Shown here: positions 17,421 to 24,113 of the stretch, piece after piece
Numbering within the stretch: the first letter of the stretch is position 1
Layout of the letters: the number at the start of each line of letters is the position of its first letter
NCBI GenBank assembly: GCA_905236815.1
Contig: CAJOPE010000078.1
Location: forward strand, 1-39,190
Reading direction: 5' to 3'
Origin: an uncultured Prevotella sp.
GTDB lineage: Bacteria > Bacteroidota > Bacteroidia > Bacteroidales > Bacteroidaceae
DNA: 39,190 nt
Notes under the pieces: model-generated
Told to the model about the DNA's origin: nothing
The model's database searches: none
Seen by the model: the letters and a program-made list of their open reading frames with translations, nothing else
Program-made: the position numbers and the translations under genes

Positions 17421-18590
17421 TTATAGCTTTGAGAAGAAATTGAGATACTTCTTGGCAATTTCTTCTGAGTTGAGACGATGAGCGGCATATCTCAATGTGT
17501 TGAGCTGATAGCTGCTCCATTCCTCCTGGCTCATATCGATAAATTTCTGCAGTGCTGATGTGTATTCCGATTCATTCTTCAGTGGAATAACATAACCGGC
17601 CTTGTTTTGCTGGATATCGTTCCAAGGTGTCATGTCGGATAAAATCAGCGGACAGCCGTTGGCTATGGATTCAGTAATCACATGGCCATAATTTTCTCCA
17701 TGAGTAGGGAAGAGGAAAACATGATGCGACTGGAATAATTCTGCTGTTTTCTCATGGGCAACTTCACCATGATACTTGCATTTGATGTTTGCAGGAAGCG
17801 AAGCGATGATCTGCTCACATTCTTTCCAATAAAGGCGATCCTCTTCGGTTCCTATCATGCCATAGATATCAAAACTAGCATTGCCCTTGACACTTTTAAG
17901 AGCATTCAATGCAAGTTTGATATTCTTCTTAGCCGAAATTCTCGAGATGAATAGTATTTTAATTTCCCCATTGCTTTTCTGCAATGAGGATGGTTTCTCC
18001 AGCACCTTCGTGTCATTCATGTTCTGAATGATCTCAATATTGATCTGCTTGCTTACAAAGCCCTTTCTGATGTCTTCCTCCTCGGTTTGTGCAGTAGCAT
18101 GCCAGGTTGTTTTCTTCAGCAATCCTGAAAGCTCGAATAATCTGCGATAGATTTTTCTTACAAAGTTATGTGAGGAATACTCACCCATAGAGAAAATTCC
18201 TCTAGGGGCAATGATGATTGGCTTCTGCGGAATCAGTCGGAGCCAGTAAAGCAGGAAGAATCGTGCATTGTCCTTGAAATTATAAAAACCATTGATATAG
18301 TAAACATCAAAATCAATGCTTTTTATAACTTTCTTGAAATACGACAACGACTGAATATACTTGTGGCTGTAGAATACGCTGGCCTCCTTGTATGAGGTCC
18401 ATTTTTCTAATTCTACATTTTGGTAGGGTACAGTATCACCGATATCCCTGTCCTCGGTCAGGATATTAAACTTAACGTTGGGATATAGAGATTTTACCAT
18501 TTGGGATACACTCATCGTTACGCCAGCACTTTTGGTGCCAGGAAGATATGAACCCATCAACAATAAAACTTTTGTGGTACTCTTTTCCAT
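17421..18590 (-). CDS. Family 4 glycosyltransferase, first gene of the polysaccharide locus
   Basis: A 389-residue GT-B enzyme. The N-terminal loop is PGTKSAGVTMSVSQMVKSL, the donor domain begins with LFISRISAKKNIKLALNAL, and the motif THGENYGHVITESIANGCP holds the E-x7-E type arrangement. It is the first annotated gene of the minus-strand locus, preceded by a leader of about 220 nt with a short ORF. The start codon has no strong ribosome-binding site, but an out-of-frame upstream ORF runs across it. Donor and acceptor unknown. Confidence 0.9.
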   Translation of the reverse strand: MEKSTTKVLLLMGSYLPGTKSAGVTMSVSQMVKSLYPNVKFNILTEDRDIGDTVPYQNVELEKWTSYKEASVFYSHKYIQSLSYFKKVIKSIDFDVYYINGFYNFKDNARFFLLYWLRLIPQKPIIIAPRGIFSMGEYSSHNFVRKIYRRLFELSGLLKKTTWHATAQTEEEDIRKGFVSKQINIEIIQNMNDTKVLEKPSSLQKSNGEIKILFISRISAKKNIKLALNALKSVKGNASFDIYGMIGTEEDRLYWKECEQIIASLPANIKCKYHGEVAHEKTAELFQSHHVFLFPTHGENYGHVITESIANGCPLILSDMTPWNDIQQNKAGYVIPLKNESEYTSALQKFIDMSQEEWSSYQLNTLRYAAHRLNSEEIAKKYLNFFSKL

Positions 18591-18638
18591 TGATTCTCAA
18601 CATTGCCCATAAAATCCCCTTGCCCCAACTTTTTATAG

Positions 18639-18686
18639 TTAGAGGAAACTGCGAAGATATTGAGCGCAATGCCACTTTTGACGCAT
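18639..18686 (-). CDS. Possible 15-codon leader peptide
   Basis: In the leader of the polysaccharide transcript, ATG at 18686 opens a 15-residue ORF (MRQKWHCAQYLRSFL, then TAA). It is preceded at 6 nt by AAAGGAG, an unusually strong Shine-Dalgarno sequence for this phylum. It ends 48 nt before the first glycosyltransferase gene. A regulatory role is inference. Confidence 0.4.
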   Translation of the reverse strand: MRQKWHCAQYLRSFL

Positions 18687-18790
18687 AGTAGCTCCTTTTA
18701 GGGGAAAACAAATTACTTGTATCGTGTGCTGTTATAGCATATTATTCCTAGCGTCTGCAGATTGGTAGCTTTATCTGTTTATGTATTACA

Positions 18791-18809
18791 ATTCAACTTT
18801 TCGTTGAAT
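18791..18809 (-). promoter_or_regulatory. 5' hairpin of the polysaccharide-locus leader
   Basis: ATTCAAC and GTTGAAT form a perfect 7-bp stem with a 5-nt loop (GAAAA on the transcript). It sits at the predicted transcript 5' end and could protect the RNA or affect initiation. Confidence 0.5.
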
Positions 18810-18815
18810 CGCTTG

Positions 18816-18823
18816 CAAAGGTA
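18816..18823 (-). promoter_or_regulatory. -7 promoter element for the polysaccharide locus
   Basis: TACCTTTG on the minus strand matches TAnnTTTG. No TTTG was found at the ideal -33 distance, so the promoter may be regulated or weak. The rest of 18591-18880 contains only the leader, and no further gene. Confidence 0.5.
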
Positions 18824-18886
18824 GTAATTTTTGCTCAAAAATAAGAATATATGCTTGGAAAAATAGGCTTTATTTATAATTATATA

Positions 18887-18949
18887 AAAATGCCTCGCTT
18901 TGCTAATTCATTCTGTTGATAGAAATGGATTGGAAAGGCGAGGCATTTT
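18887..18949. terminator. Terminator downstream of the SGNH-like gene
   Basis: AAAATGCCTCGC (18887-18898) pairs with GCGAGGCATTTT (18938-18949). The arms carry A and T runs on both sides, so it could work in both directions. On the minus strand it follows the SGNH-like gene by about 18 nt. Confidence 0.75.
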
Positions 18950-18966
18950 TTATCTAGTTTAAACTT

Positions 18967-20322
18967 TTATTTCAGCATATCGTAAATTGTTTGTGCCCAT
19001 CTGTCGTAGGCTTTTTGTTGTGGGTGAACATTATTTGTGTAGTAGTAGTCTTCAATATTAAAAATGTTGATTCCACATTTTCTATCTACGTCAAGAACAG
19101 GAATACTATATACGTTGCATACATCTTCTACAATTTTGCGAAGTTTCTGCCATTGTGTATATCGCCATGAGGTCTGGAATTTTTCCAGATTATAGGTTCC
19201 ATCCTCGTTTTTATACTTTTGCTCACTAAAATCAATTAGATAATTGGTTGGAAGAACAAAGTAAATTTCTGCTTTAGGCAGATTGGTGGTCAAGTACTCA
19301 AGTACACCTTTGTAGCAAGAGGTTAGGCTAACCTTTTCGCTCCATTTGGATTCGTCTTTCCAAGAAGATGCAGATTTGCCAAGGTAGTAGTAGGTGTATT
19401 CTTCTGCACAAGAGGTTAGTTCAAGCTCAACGCCAACTCCAGTATCGTTGCCTGTATATTCGAAGGTGTCATCTGTTTTGTAGCAGTAGGATATAGTAAC
19501 AGATCCATCGCCGTTATTCACAGCCGACCATCCGGCGCCGTAATTATATTCAGCTATCTTGGCAGCAATATCATAAATCGTCATGCTTGGATCGACTTCT
19601 ATTCCAAATTTTGTTCCTTTTCGTGTGAGCAGAATGGAACCTTTCTTTTTTGCGACGGAAGTAACCTTGACACGTGTTCCGTTTCTTGAAGAGTTTTGAT
19701 AAGGGAAGACCAGCATGCAACCTGCTTTTCTCTCTGTTTCTGGTATGCTGTCGAGGATTGTTGATAATTTTGTTTTTCGGTAATTAACAGCTTCTTCGTA
19801 AGAAGAGAATACACCCTGGTGTGCTGTAATCTTCTCTCCCTGCATCCATGCAGGATCGTTAATATCTCCACCTTTACCAGTAGCAACCAAGCTAATGTCG
19901 TTTACATTTTCGAGAAGAACCAAATCGATATTATTTTTGTCCTTTTGGTTCACCAATTTCTTTACTCTACCAAGTGTTCCTTGTATTACGTTAGGTGCGG
20001 AATTTGTACCGCCTGCCGAAAAACTCAGACAGTTCATCCCTGTTAGCTCTGACAGTTTTGCTGTCCATCCAAATCCTAAGCTATCCCATATTGTAGCAAA
20101 TGTTTTTCCCTGAAGCCTTGATTTCTTAGAATCTAACAATGTGCTGCCATCTGCTATTTGATCGATAGATTCAAGAAATGAAACGTTTGCTACAGAATCT
20201 GTTGGAACATAATAACTTTTTCCGTTATGCAAGCTAATTTCCATTTGGTATTTTTTTTGTGCTTGCATGGAAATAGTAGTAGCAAGCAATGCCATAGTGA
20301 TTATAATACTTTTTTTCTTCAT
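18967..20322 (-). CDS. Secreted SGNH-like hydrolase with altered motifs and an inserted domain
   Basis: A 451-residue exported protein with a signal peptide (residues 1-21, ending SMQAQ). A short beta module common in secreted Bacteroidales proteins follows (LHNGKSYYVPTDSVANVSFL). The remaining domain follows SGNH order: FATIWDSLGFGW (Ser81, with Trp in place of the usual Gly), Gly104 in SFSAGGT, ENVNDIS (Asn141) and TNNVHPQQKAYDRWA (His433, with Asn instead of the common Asp three residues earlier). A beta-rich insert of about 100 residues (roughly 205-310) lies between the Asn and His blocks. No glycoside or esterase substrate can be named. It is a single-gene unit with its own terminator and a possible -7 box at 20374-20381 (TATTTTTG). 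Confidence 0.65.
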   Translation of the reverse strand: MKKKSIIITMALLATTISMQAQKKYQMEISLHNGKSYYVPTDSVANVSFLESIDQIADGSTLLDSKKSRLQGKTFATIWDSLGFGWTAKLSELTGMNCLSFSAGGTNSAPNVIQGTLGRVKKLVNQKDKNNIDLVLLENVNDISLVATGKGGDINDPAWMQGEKITAHQGVFSSYEEAVNYRKTKLSTILDSIPETERKAGCMLVFPYQNSSRNGTRVKVTSVAKKKGSILLTRKGTKFGIEVDPSMTIYDIAAKIAEYNYGAGWSAVNNGDGSVTISYCYKTDDTFEYTGNDTGVGVELELTSCAEEYTYYYLGKSASSWKDESKWSEKVSLTSCYKGVLEYLTTNLPKAEIYFVLPTNYLIDFSEQKYKNEDGTYNLEKFQTSWRYTQWQKLRKIVEDVCNVYSIPVLDVDRKCGINIFNIEDYYYTNNVHPQQKAYDRWAQTIYDMLK

Positions 20323-20440
20323 TGTAGTACTATTAATGCGAAAGGTATTTCGTATTTGTTATTTATTATTTTGCAAAAATATATAAATTTATTGTATATT
20401 AAATATGTTTTGATATTTTTTTGTGATGCTTTGGTATTTA

Positions 20441-20512
20441 TCATTAGAGTTGACAAGTTGACAAAGTGACAAATTTCCTCAAATCATTAGAGTTGACAAA
20501 GTGACAAATTTC
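20441..20512. repeat. GTGACAA-type direct repeats
   Basis: Two direct copies of a block beginning TCATTAGAGTTGACAA and ending AGTGACAAATTTC lie at 20441-20477 and 20484-20512; the first has an extra GTTGACAA unit. A related four-unit octamer array is at 37471-37502. Otherwise the 20323-20524 gap holds only AT-rich DNA and the upstream region of the SGNH-like gene. Confidence 0.75.
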
Positions 20513-20524
20513 TGTCCACAAAAA

Positions 20525-20556
20525 AAGGCCATGATTCTTTTTGGAATCATGACCTT
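20525..20556 (-). terminator. Terminator after the M15 peptidase gene
   Basis: AAGGCCATGATTC pairs with GAATCATGACCTT (one bulge) around a short T-rich loop, with A and T runs outside. It lies directly after the stop of the minus-strand M15 gene. Confidence 0.78.
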
Positions 20557-20559
20557 TTT

Positions 20560-20994
20560 TTATTTGTACTTGATAAAATTGTTGATCACTTGTTGTCGGT
20601 TGTGCACCCGGCTATAACTCACGTGAATCCAGAAATATTTGGAGTTTCGGTGGACTCTCTCCTTGATGAGCTGGTCGAAATGGGTGTTGTTCATCAGCCA
20701 CAGAAACCATTCGTTGCCAACTGTGTTGCTGGGTACTCTGATGTCGGCAGCCTCGCCTCTAAGGTGCTGACTGTTAGGACTTCCGTTCACTTTGTCGTTC
20801 AACTTCCGACACCGGTATCCGCTGTTGATATACACTGGGGTTCCTGCATGCTCCCTCAGGGGCTCAAGCACGTTCTCACAAAGTGCACGCAGATTTTCTA
20901 TCTGATTTTCGCTGGGAATGTTTGCGATTGATTGTTCGGTGGCCAGCGTGGAGTGGGTAAGCTCGGCGAGACTGAAATGTTGTGATAATTTCAT
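20560..20994 (-). CDS. Peptidase M15-type (D-Ala-D-Ala carboxypeptidase/endolysin-like)
   Basis: A 144-residue zinc peptidase-like protein of the M15 family, which cuts D-amino-acid-containing peptidoglycan cross-bridges. The zinc ligands are visible: His77 and Asp84 in SQHLRGEAADI and His124 in WIHVSY. YINSGYRCRKLNDKVNGS is also typical of the family. There is no signal peptide, as in phage endolysins and the phage-derived copies common in Bacteroidales genomes. No other phage gene lies nearby. It begins directly at the stop codon of a 28-codon ORF. Confidence 0.85.
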   Translation of the reverse strand: MKLSQHFSLAELTHSTLATEQSIANIPSENQIENLRALCENVLEPLREHAGTPVYINSGYRCRKLNDKVNGSPNSQHLRGEAADIRVPSNTVGNEWFLWLMNNTHFDQLIKERVHRNSKYFWIHVSYSRVHNRQQVINNFIKYK

Positions 20995-21081
20995 TTATTT
21001 TTCGGTTATTGTTATTAAAACTTTTCTCACGTGTCTTCTTCTTAATCGCAGTTTCTTGCATAGAGTTGTCAGGGCTTTCAT
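20995..21081 (-). CDS. Possible small basic peptide upstream of the M15 gene
   Basis: A 28-residue ORF starts MKALTTLCKKLRLRRR and ends KVLITITEK; about a third of the residues are Lys or Arg. AGGAG lies about 15 nt before the ATG. Its stop codon abuts the M15 ATG with no gap, so coupling is plausible. No homologue is recognised. It may also be chance coding in the M15 leader. Confidence 0.35.
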   Translation of the reverse strand: MKALTTLCKKLRLRRRHVRKVLITITEK

Positions 21082-21280
21082 GCTGTGGATCACTACTCCT
21101 GGAAAGCAGCTTTCTCCCACGATAATCGTTGGTCCTTTTAGTGCATGTAAATCATCCTTTCATGTTTAACTTTTGTACTTATAGAATAGCATTACCATCT
21201 TGCTTCTCCTTAGTGAATTGAGAATAATATTTGTAAAAACTTAATATATATTATTTGTACCGTAAATTCAACGGATAGTT

Positions 21281-21390
21281 TCTTCTCATCCACTTGTGGG
21301 AGAGATAAGAGAGAGTTTCCGTACTAGTATCTACAACTAAAAGGAGAATATAACATATAATGTTATATAGAAGGGTATGCCACATGATTA
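21281..21390 (+). repeat. Dispersed repeat, copy B, split by an insert
   Basis: The first half (21281-21315, TTCTTCTC then CACTTGTGGGAGAGATAAG) and the second half (GGGTATGCCACATGATTAAG, 21373-21392) match copies C and D. Here they are separated by about 55 nt that include the palindrome at 21348-21368. In the other copies the halves are adjacent. Confidence 0.65.
21348..21368. promoter_or_regulatory. Palindrome upstream of dnaJ, possible activator site
   Basis: ATATAACAT and ATGTTATAT are perfect 9-nt inverted arms with a 3-nt centre. The centre lies about 109 nt before the predicted sigma-54 transcription start, a distance typical for enhancer-binding proteins. The role is inference. The rest of 21082-21440 contains the repeat above and no gene. 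Confidence 0.45.
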
Positions 21391-21440
21391 AGAATAAATC
21401 TAATTAAAATGAGCAAAATTATCTCGAAAAACGTATTGTT

Positions 21441-21456
21441 TGGCATGAATTTTGCT
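21441..21456 (+). promoter_or_regulatory. Sigma-54 (-24/-12) promoter match before dnaJ
   Basis: TGGCATGAATTTTGCT fits the consensus TGGCAYR-N4-TTGCW at every fixed position, with GG and GC 10 nt apart. It would start transcription near 21467, about 30 nt before the dnaJ ATG. No TAnnTTTG box was found in this gap. Confidence 0.6.
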
Positions 21457-21497
21457 GTAACATAAATAGTGTAAAAAGATGATGGAGGACTGAAAAT

Positions 21498-22199
21498 ATG
21501 GCATTTATTGACTATTACAAAATTTTAGGAGTCGACAAAAACATTCCGCAGAAGGATGTGAAGGCGGCTTATAGAAAACGTGCGAAGCAGTTTCATCCGG
21601 ACTTGCATCCGAATGATCCGAAAGCTAAGGCGAAGTTCCAGGCGCTCAACGAGGCCTATGATGTGATCAACGACCCCGAAAAGCGTAAGAAATACGATCA
21701 GTATGGCGAGAACTGGAAGCAGGCAGATGCTTTCGGCGGCAATCCATTTGGCGGTGGCGCTGGCGGCGGAGATCCGTTCAGCGGCTTCGATTTCAGCAGT
21801 TTCGCTGGTGGAGGAGTTGGCTTCTCCAGCTTCTTCCAGGATATCTTCGGCGGTGGCGGTGGCTTCGGCAGAAAATCGGGTGGCTCGCACAGAACCAACT
21901 GGAATTTCAATGGTGGCGGTCAGCCGCAGCAGAATCCGGGCGAGGTGAAGGTTACGATAAATATTGATCTTTATACGGCTCTGCTGGGTGGCGAGGTGAT
22001 TGTTACCTGCGGAAATGGCTCGAAGGTGAAACTGAAGGTAAAGCCTGAAACTCAGAACGGTACGAAGGTGAGACTGCGTGGAAAGGGTAGCAGTAAGGGC
22101 GACGGTACAATGGGTGACCTTATCCTTACTTATAATGTTACGCTGCCTACGAATCTCACGGAGCGACAGAAAGAACTGCTGAGGGAAATGAAAGGGTAA
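21498..22199 (+). CDS. Short DnaJ/CbpA-like J-domain co-chaperone
   Basis: J-domain proteins stimulate the ATPase of DnaK and deliver substrates to it. The J domain covers residues 4-70 (DYYKILGV, HPD at 33-35, NEAYDVINDPEKRKKYDQYG). A long Gly/Phe-rich linker follows (about 75-145), then one C-terminal beta domain (GEVKVTINIDLYTALLGG to the end, with VRLRGKGSSKGDGTMGDL). There is no cysteine-rich zinc domain, and only one of the two usual C-terminal beta domains appears, so at 233 residues it is shorter than CbpA (about 306). GATGGAGGA precedes the ATG. No grpE, dnaK or cbpM gene is adjacent. Confidence 0.9.
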   Translation: MAFIDYYKILGVDKNIPQKDVKAAYRKRAKQFHPDLHPNDPKAKAKFQALNEAYDVINDPEKRKKYDQYGENWKQADAFGGNPFGGGAGGGDPFSGFDFSSFAGGGVGFSSFFQDIFGGGGGFGRKSGGSHRTNWNFNGGGQPQQNPGEVKVTINIDLYTALLGGEVIVTCGNGSKVKLKVKPETQNGTKVRLRGKGSSKGDGTMGDLILTYNVTLPTNLTERQKELLREMKG

Positions 22200-22200
22200 A

Positions 22201-22509
22201 CCCCACCAATAAGCCCACCAAGTAACCCCACCAAGCCTCCCCGAAGGGGAGGATGTTATTAGGGGTGATATATTTGAGAAGGTATTCTATATAGCTTGCT
22301 GGCTTATGGAATATCTTCTTCTTTGATTATCGGTGTTTGATGAATTTTATACCCCTCTTCGAGGGAGAGCGGTACGACTTCTAGTCGTAGTCATCTATCT
22401 GCAGGTGCAAGCACCCGCAGTTACACGATGGGGTGACGTCTCCGACGTCATTGCCGCGAATTGGTGATCGATGATTGATGATCGATGATTGGTGATCGGT
22501 GATTGGTGA
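22201..22509. repeat. Cluster of palindromes and short tandem repeats after dnaJ
   Basis: Three CCCACCAA units start at 22202, 22214 and 22227. A 33-nt element at 22225-22257 contains CCTCCCC-GAA-GGGGAGG. Then come compact hairpins: CCCTC/GAGGG (22353-22365), ACGACT/AGTCGT (22374-22388), CTGCAGGTGC/GCACCCGCAG (22399-22420) and GACGTC-TCC-GACGTC (22435-22449). A degenerate TGATYGATGATTGG tandem (22460-22509) closes the cluster. No ORF is supported. Confidence 0.8.
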
Positions 22510-22548
22510 ACTCTGAATTATAGTTCATTGATTTTCGAGTAATGTCCT

Positions 22549-22602
22549 TTTCTTCTCGCCCACTTGTGGGAGAGCTAAGAGAGAGGGTATGCCACGAGCA
22601 AG
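22549..22602 (+). repeat. Dispersed repeat, copy C
   Basis: It contains TTCTTCTCGCCCACTTGTGG and GAGGGTATGCCACGAGCAAG. It is the direct counterpart of copy A and faces copy D, which lies about 40 nt away in the opposite orientation. Confidence 0.75.
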
Positions 22603-22640
22603 TAGCTAAGATATCCCCTCCTTGGGGAGACTTTTCTGCT

Positions 22641-22710
22641 TAATCTTGTGGCATACCCTCTCTCTTATCTCCCCCGCGAGCGGGGGAGAAGAAATTATCC
22701 GATGAATTTG
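22641..22710 (-). repeat. Dispersed repeat, copy D (inverted)
   Basis: Read on the minus strand it carries the CCCCCGC/GCGGGGG hairpin (22671-22686), the AGATAAGAGAGAGGG tract and TATGCCACAAGATTAAG. With copy C it makes a large inverted pair. Confidence 0.75.
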
Positions 22711-22725
22711 TAGTTAGAAAAAAAT

Positions 22726-22762
22726 AAAGCCCGAAATAGTTTTTTTTGCTATTTCAGGCTTT
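22726..22762. terminator. Long hairpin, possible terminator
   Basis: AAAGCCCGAAATAG (22726-22739) pairs with CTATTTCAGGCTTT (22749-22762), one mismatch in 14, with a T-rich loop. It stands far from dnaJ (about 530 nt), so its transcript is unclear. Confidence 0.5.
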
Positions 22763-22779
22763 ATATATAGTTGCTAGAT

Positions 22780-22858
22780 CGAATATCCCTTGATTTTGAT
22801 CGAATATCCTTCATTTTCCTAGATCGAATATCCTTTCATTTTGCGCGAACGAATATCC
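22780..22858. repeat. CGAATATCC tandem-like repeats
   Basis: CGAATATCC occurs at 22780, 22801, 22825 and 22850, spaced 21-25 nt and separated by T-rich spacers such as TTCATTTT. On the minus strand the units read GGATATTCG. No ORF of significance. Confidence 0.75.
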
Positions 22859-22877
22859 CTCATATTGAGAGTAAAAG

Positions 22878-22910
22878 AACATCCTCCCCTTCGGGGAGGC
22901 TTGGTGGGGT
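22878..22910 (-). repeat. Inverted partner of the 33-nt element
   Basis: Exact reverse complement of 22225-22257, including the CCTCCCC/GGGGAGG hairpin. Its outer end touches the stop codon of the zinc-ribbon gene at 22910-22912. Confidence 0.9.
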
Positions 22911-24025
22911 CATTCCACAACCTTCACCAGTCCAAAGCTGGAAATCTTTCCATCAGGCGAAACTGTTGACTTCACCTTGAAGTGAGTGCTCACACGGTTC
23001 TCATCATCCTTGCGAGTAACCTCCTGGATAGCAGTGAACGAAACCTGATACTCATATTCATCGTCGCCAACCTCACGCTTCTTAATCTGATAGTCGTTGG
23101 CAACATGCCAGTTCATATTGGCAACATCCTCTTTCCAGAGCTTGCCCATGAAACTTGCAACATCACTGCTGGTTGCCATCTTCTTGCCGAGGAACTCCGA
23201 GAGAACATCCTCGCAGGTAGATGTCAGACCACTCTCGTTGCGGGAATTGATGCTCTGGAAAAACTTGCGGTAAAGTGAGGTAATCACCTGTTTCTCTTCA
23301 GGTTGGAGATCCTTCGATTTTGCCTTCTTCATGGCATCCTCAGCTTCCTGAACATGCTTGCCATCAGCGTGCGAATTGAGATATTCCTGGAAACTCTCCA
23401 CCGTGTTGTTATCCTTTGCCGATGTCCAGTCGATAGAGTCGATCTTGTCCCAGGCCTCCTGCTTATGTGGACTGTCGGGATGATTCTTGAGATATTCCTC
23501 GAGTGCCGTCTTGCTGCCGCTAACCACAGCGTTAGTCCAGTCCTTGTCAACCTGACCGAGAAGATCGAGGCGAGCCCTTACAGAGTCGAGATGAGCAGTG
23601 GAAGCATCATCCTTGTATTTATCGAGATATGCTTTCAGCACATCGACATCCGAGCTTTGCATCGCATAGTTGTAATCGCTCTGCTCCTCATCCTTGCTGT
23701 TGGCATTGGAATATACATAGAAAATCACACCAATACATAGAAGTGCAACAATGGCAGAAATCACCCAGATGCGTGTGTTCTTCTTTGGCTCTTCAGGAGC
23801 AGGCGCTGCTGGAGTAGGAGGAACTGCCGGTGGAACAACGGTAGGAACACCCGATGGCTGCTCGGCTGCTGGTGTAGCTGCTTGAGTTGGTGCTGGGGTT
23901 GTTGCTGGAGTAGTTACTTGAGAGTTAACGTCAAGATTACCTTCGATTTTTACGCCGCAATTAGGGCAGAATGGAGCTTTGTCACTTACCTCATGACCGC
24001 ACTCCGGACATTTAATAATTGCCAT
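22910..24025 (-). CDS. Zinc-ribbon, single-pass membrane protein
   Basis: A 371-residue protein with an N-terminal zinc ribbon (CPECG and CPNCG; Cys6, 9, 20, 23). A Pro/Thr/Ala-rich linker (about 38-80), one membrane helix (86-105), and a large outer domain follow. The outer domain begins with helical repeats of the type LKAYLDKYKDDASTAHLDS and LEEYLKNHPDSPHKQEAWD, resembling tetratricopeptide-like units. The C-terminal 120 residues form an alpha/beta domain. Such zinc-ribbon membrane proteins are frequent in Bacteroidales but their role is not established. The stop codon coincides with the edge of the 33-nt element. It lies downstream of the GH25 gene on the same strand, separated by 88 AT-rich nt with self-complementary CATTATTTCATT sequences. 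Confidence 0.8.
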   Translation of the reverse strand: MAIIKCPECGHEVSDKAPFCPNCGVKIEGNLDVNSQVTTPATTPAPTQAATPAAEQPSGVPTVVPPAVPPTPAAPAPEEPKKNTRIWVISAIVALLCIGVIFYVYSNANSKDEEQSDYNYAMQSSDVDVLKAYLDKYKDDASTAHLDSVRARLDLLGQVDKDWTNAVVSGSKTALEEYLKNHPDSPHKQEAWDKIDSIDWTSAKDNNTVESFQEYLNSHADGKHVQEAEDAMKKAKSKDLQPEEKQVITSLYRKFFQSINSRNESGLTSTCEDVLSEFLGKKMATSSDVASFMGKLWKEDVANMNWHVANDYQIKKREVGDDEYEYQVSFTAIQEVTRKDDENRVSTHFKVKSTVSPDGKISSFGLVKVVE

Positions 24026-24113
24026 ATCTTTACTATTATTATATTCAATGAATGAAATAATGAAAGATTTATCTCAACAGAAAATCATTCATTATTTCAT
24101 TATTTTTCAATTT

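Noticed and set aside
18721..18790. GGTAGC resembling a JUMPstart/ops element before the polysaccharide locus
   Set aside because: It is on the plus strand, opposite to the transcript, and the rest of the consensus is missing.
20441..20512. Repeats considered as a CRISPR array
   Set aside because: Units are short, adjacent and without regular unique spacers; no cas genes.
20918..21169. 83-codon plus-strand ORF opposite the M15 leader
   Set aside because: No start context or motif; overlaps the M15 5' end in antisense.
22771..22980. 69-codon ORF with LDRISF repeats
   Set aside because: The peptide repeats are simply the CGAATATCC DNA repeats read through; it then runs into the zinc-ribbon gene in antisense.
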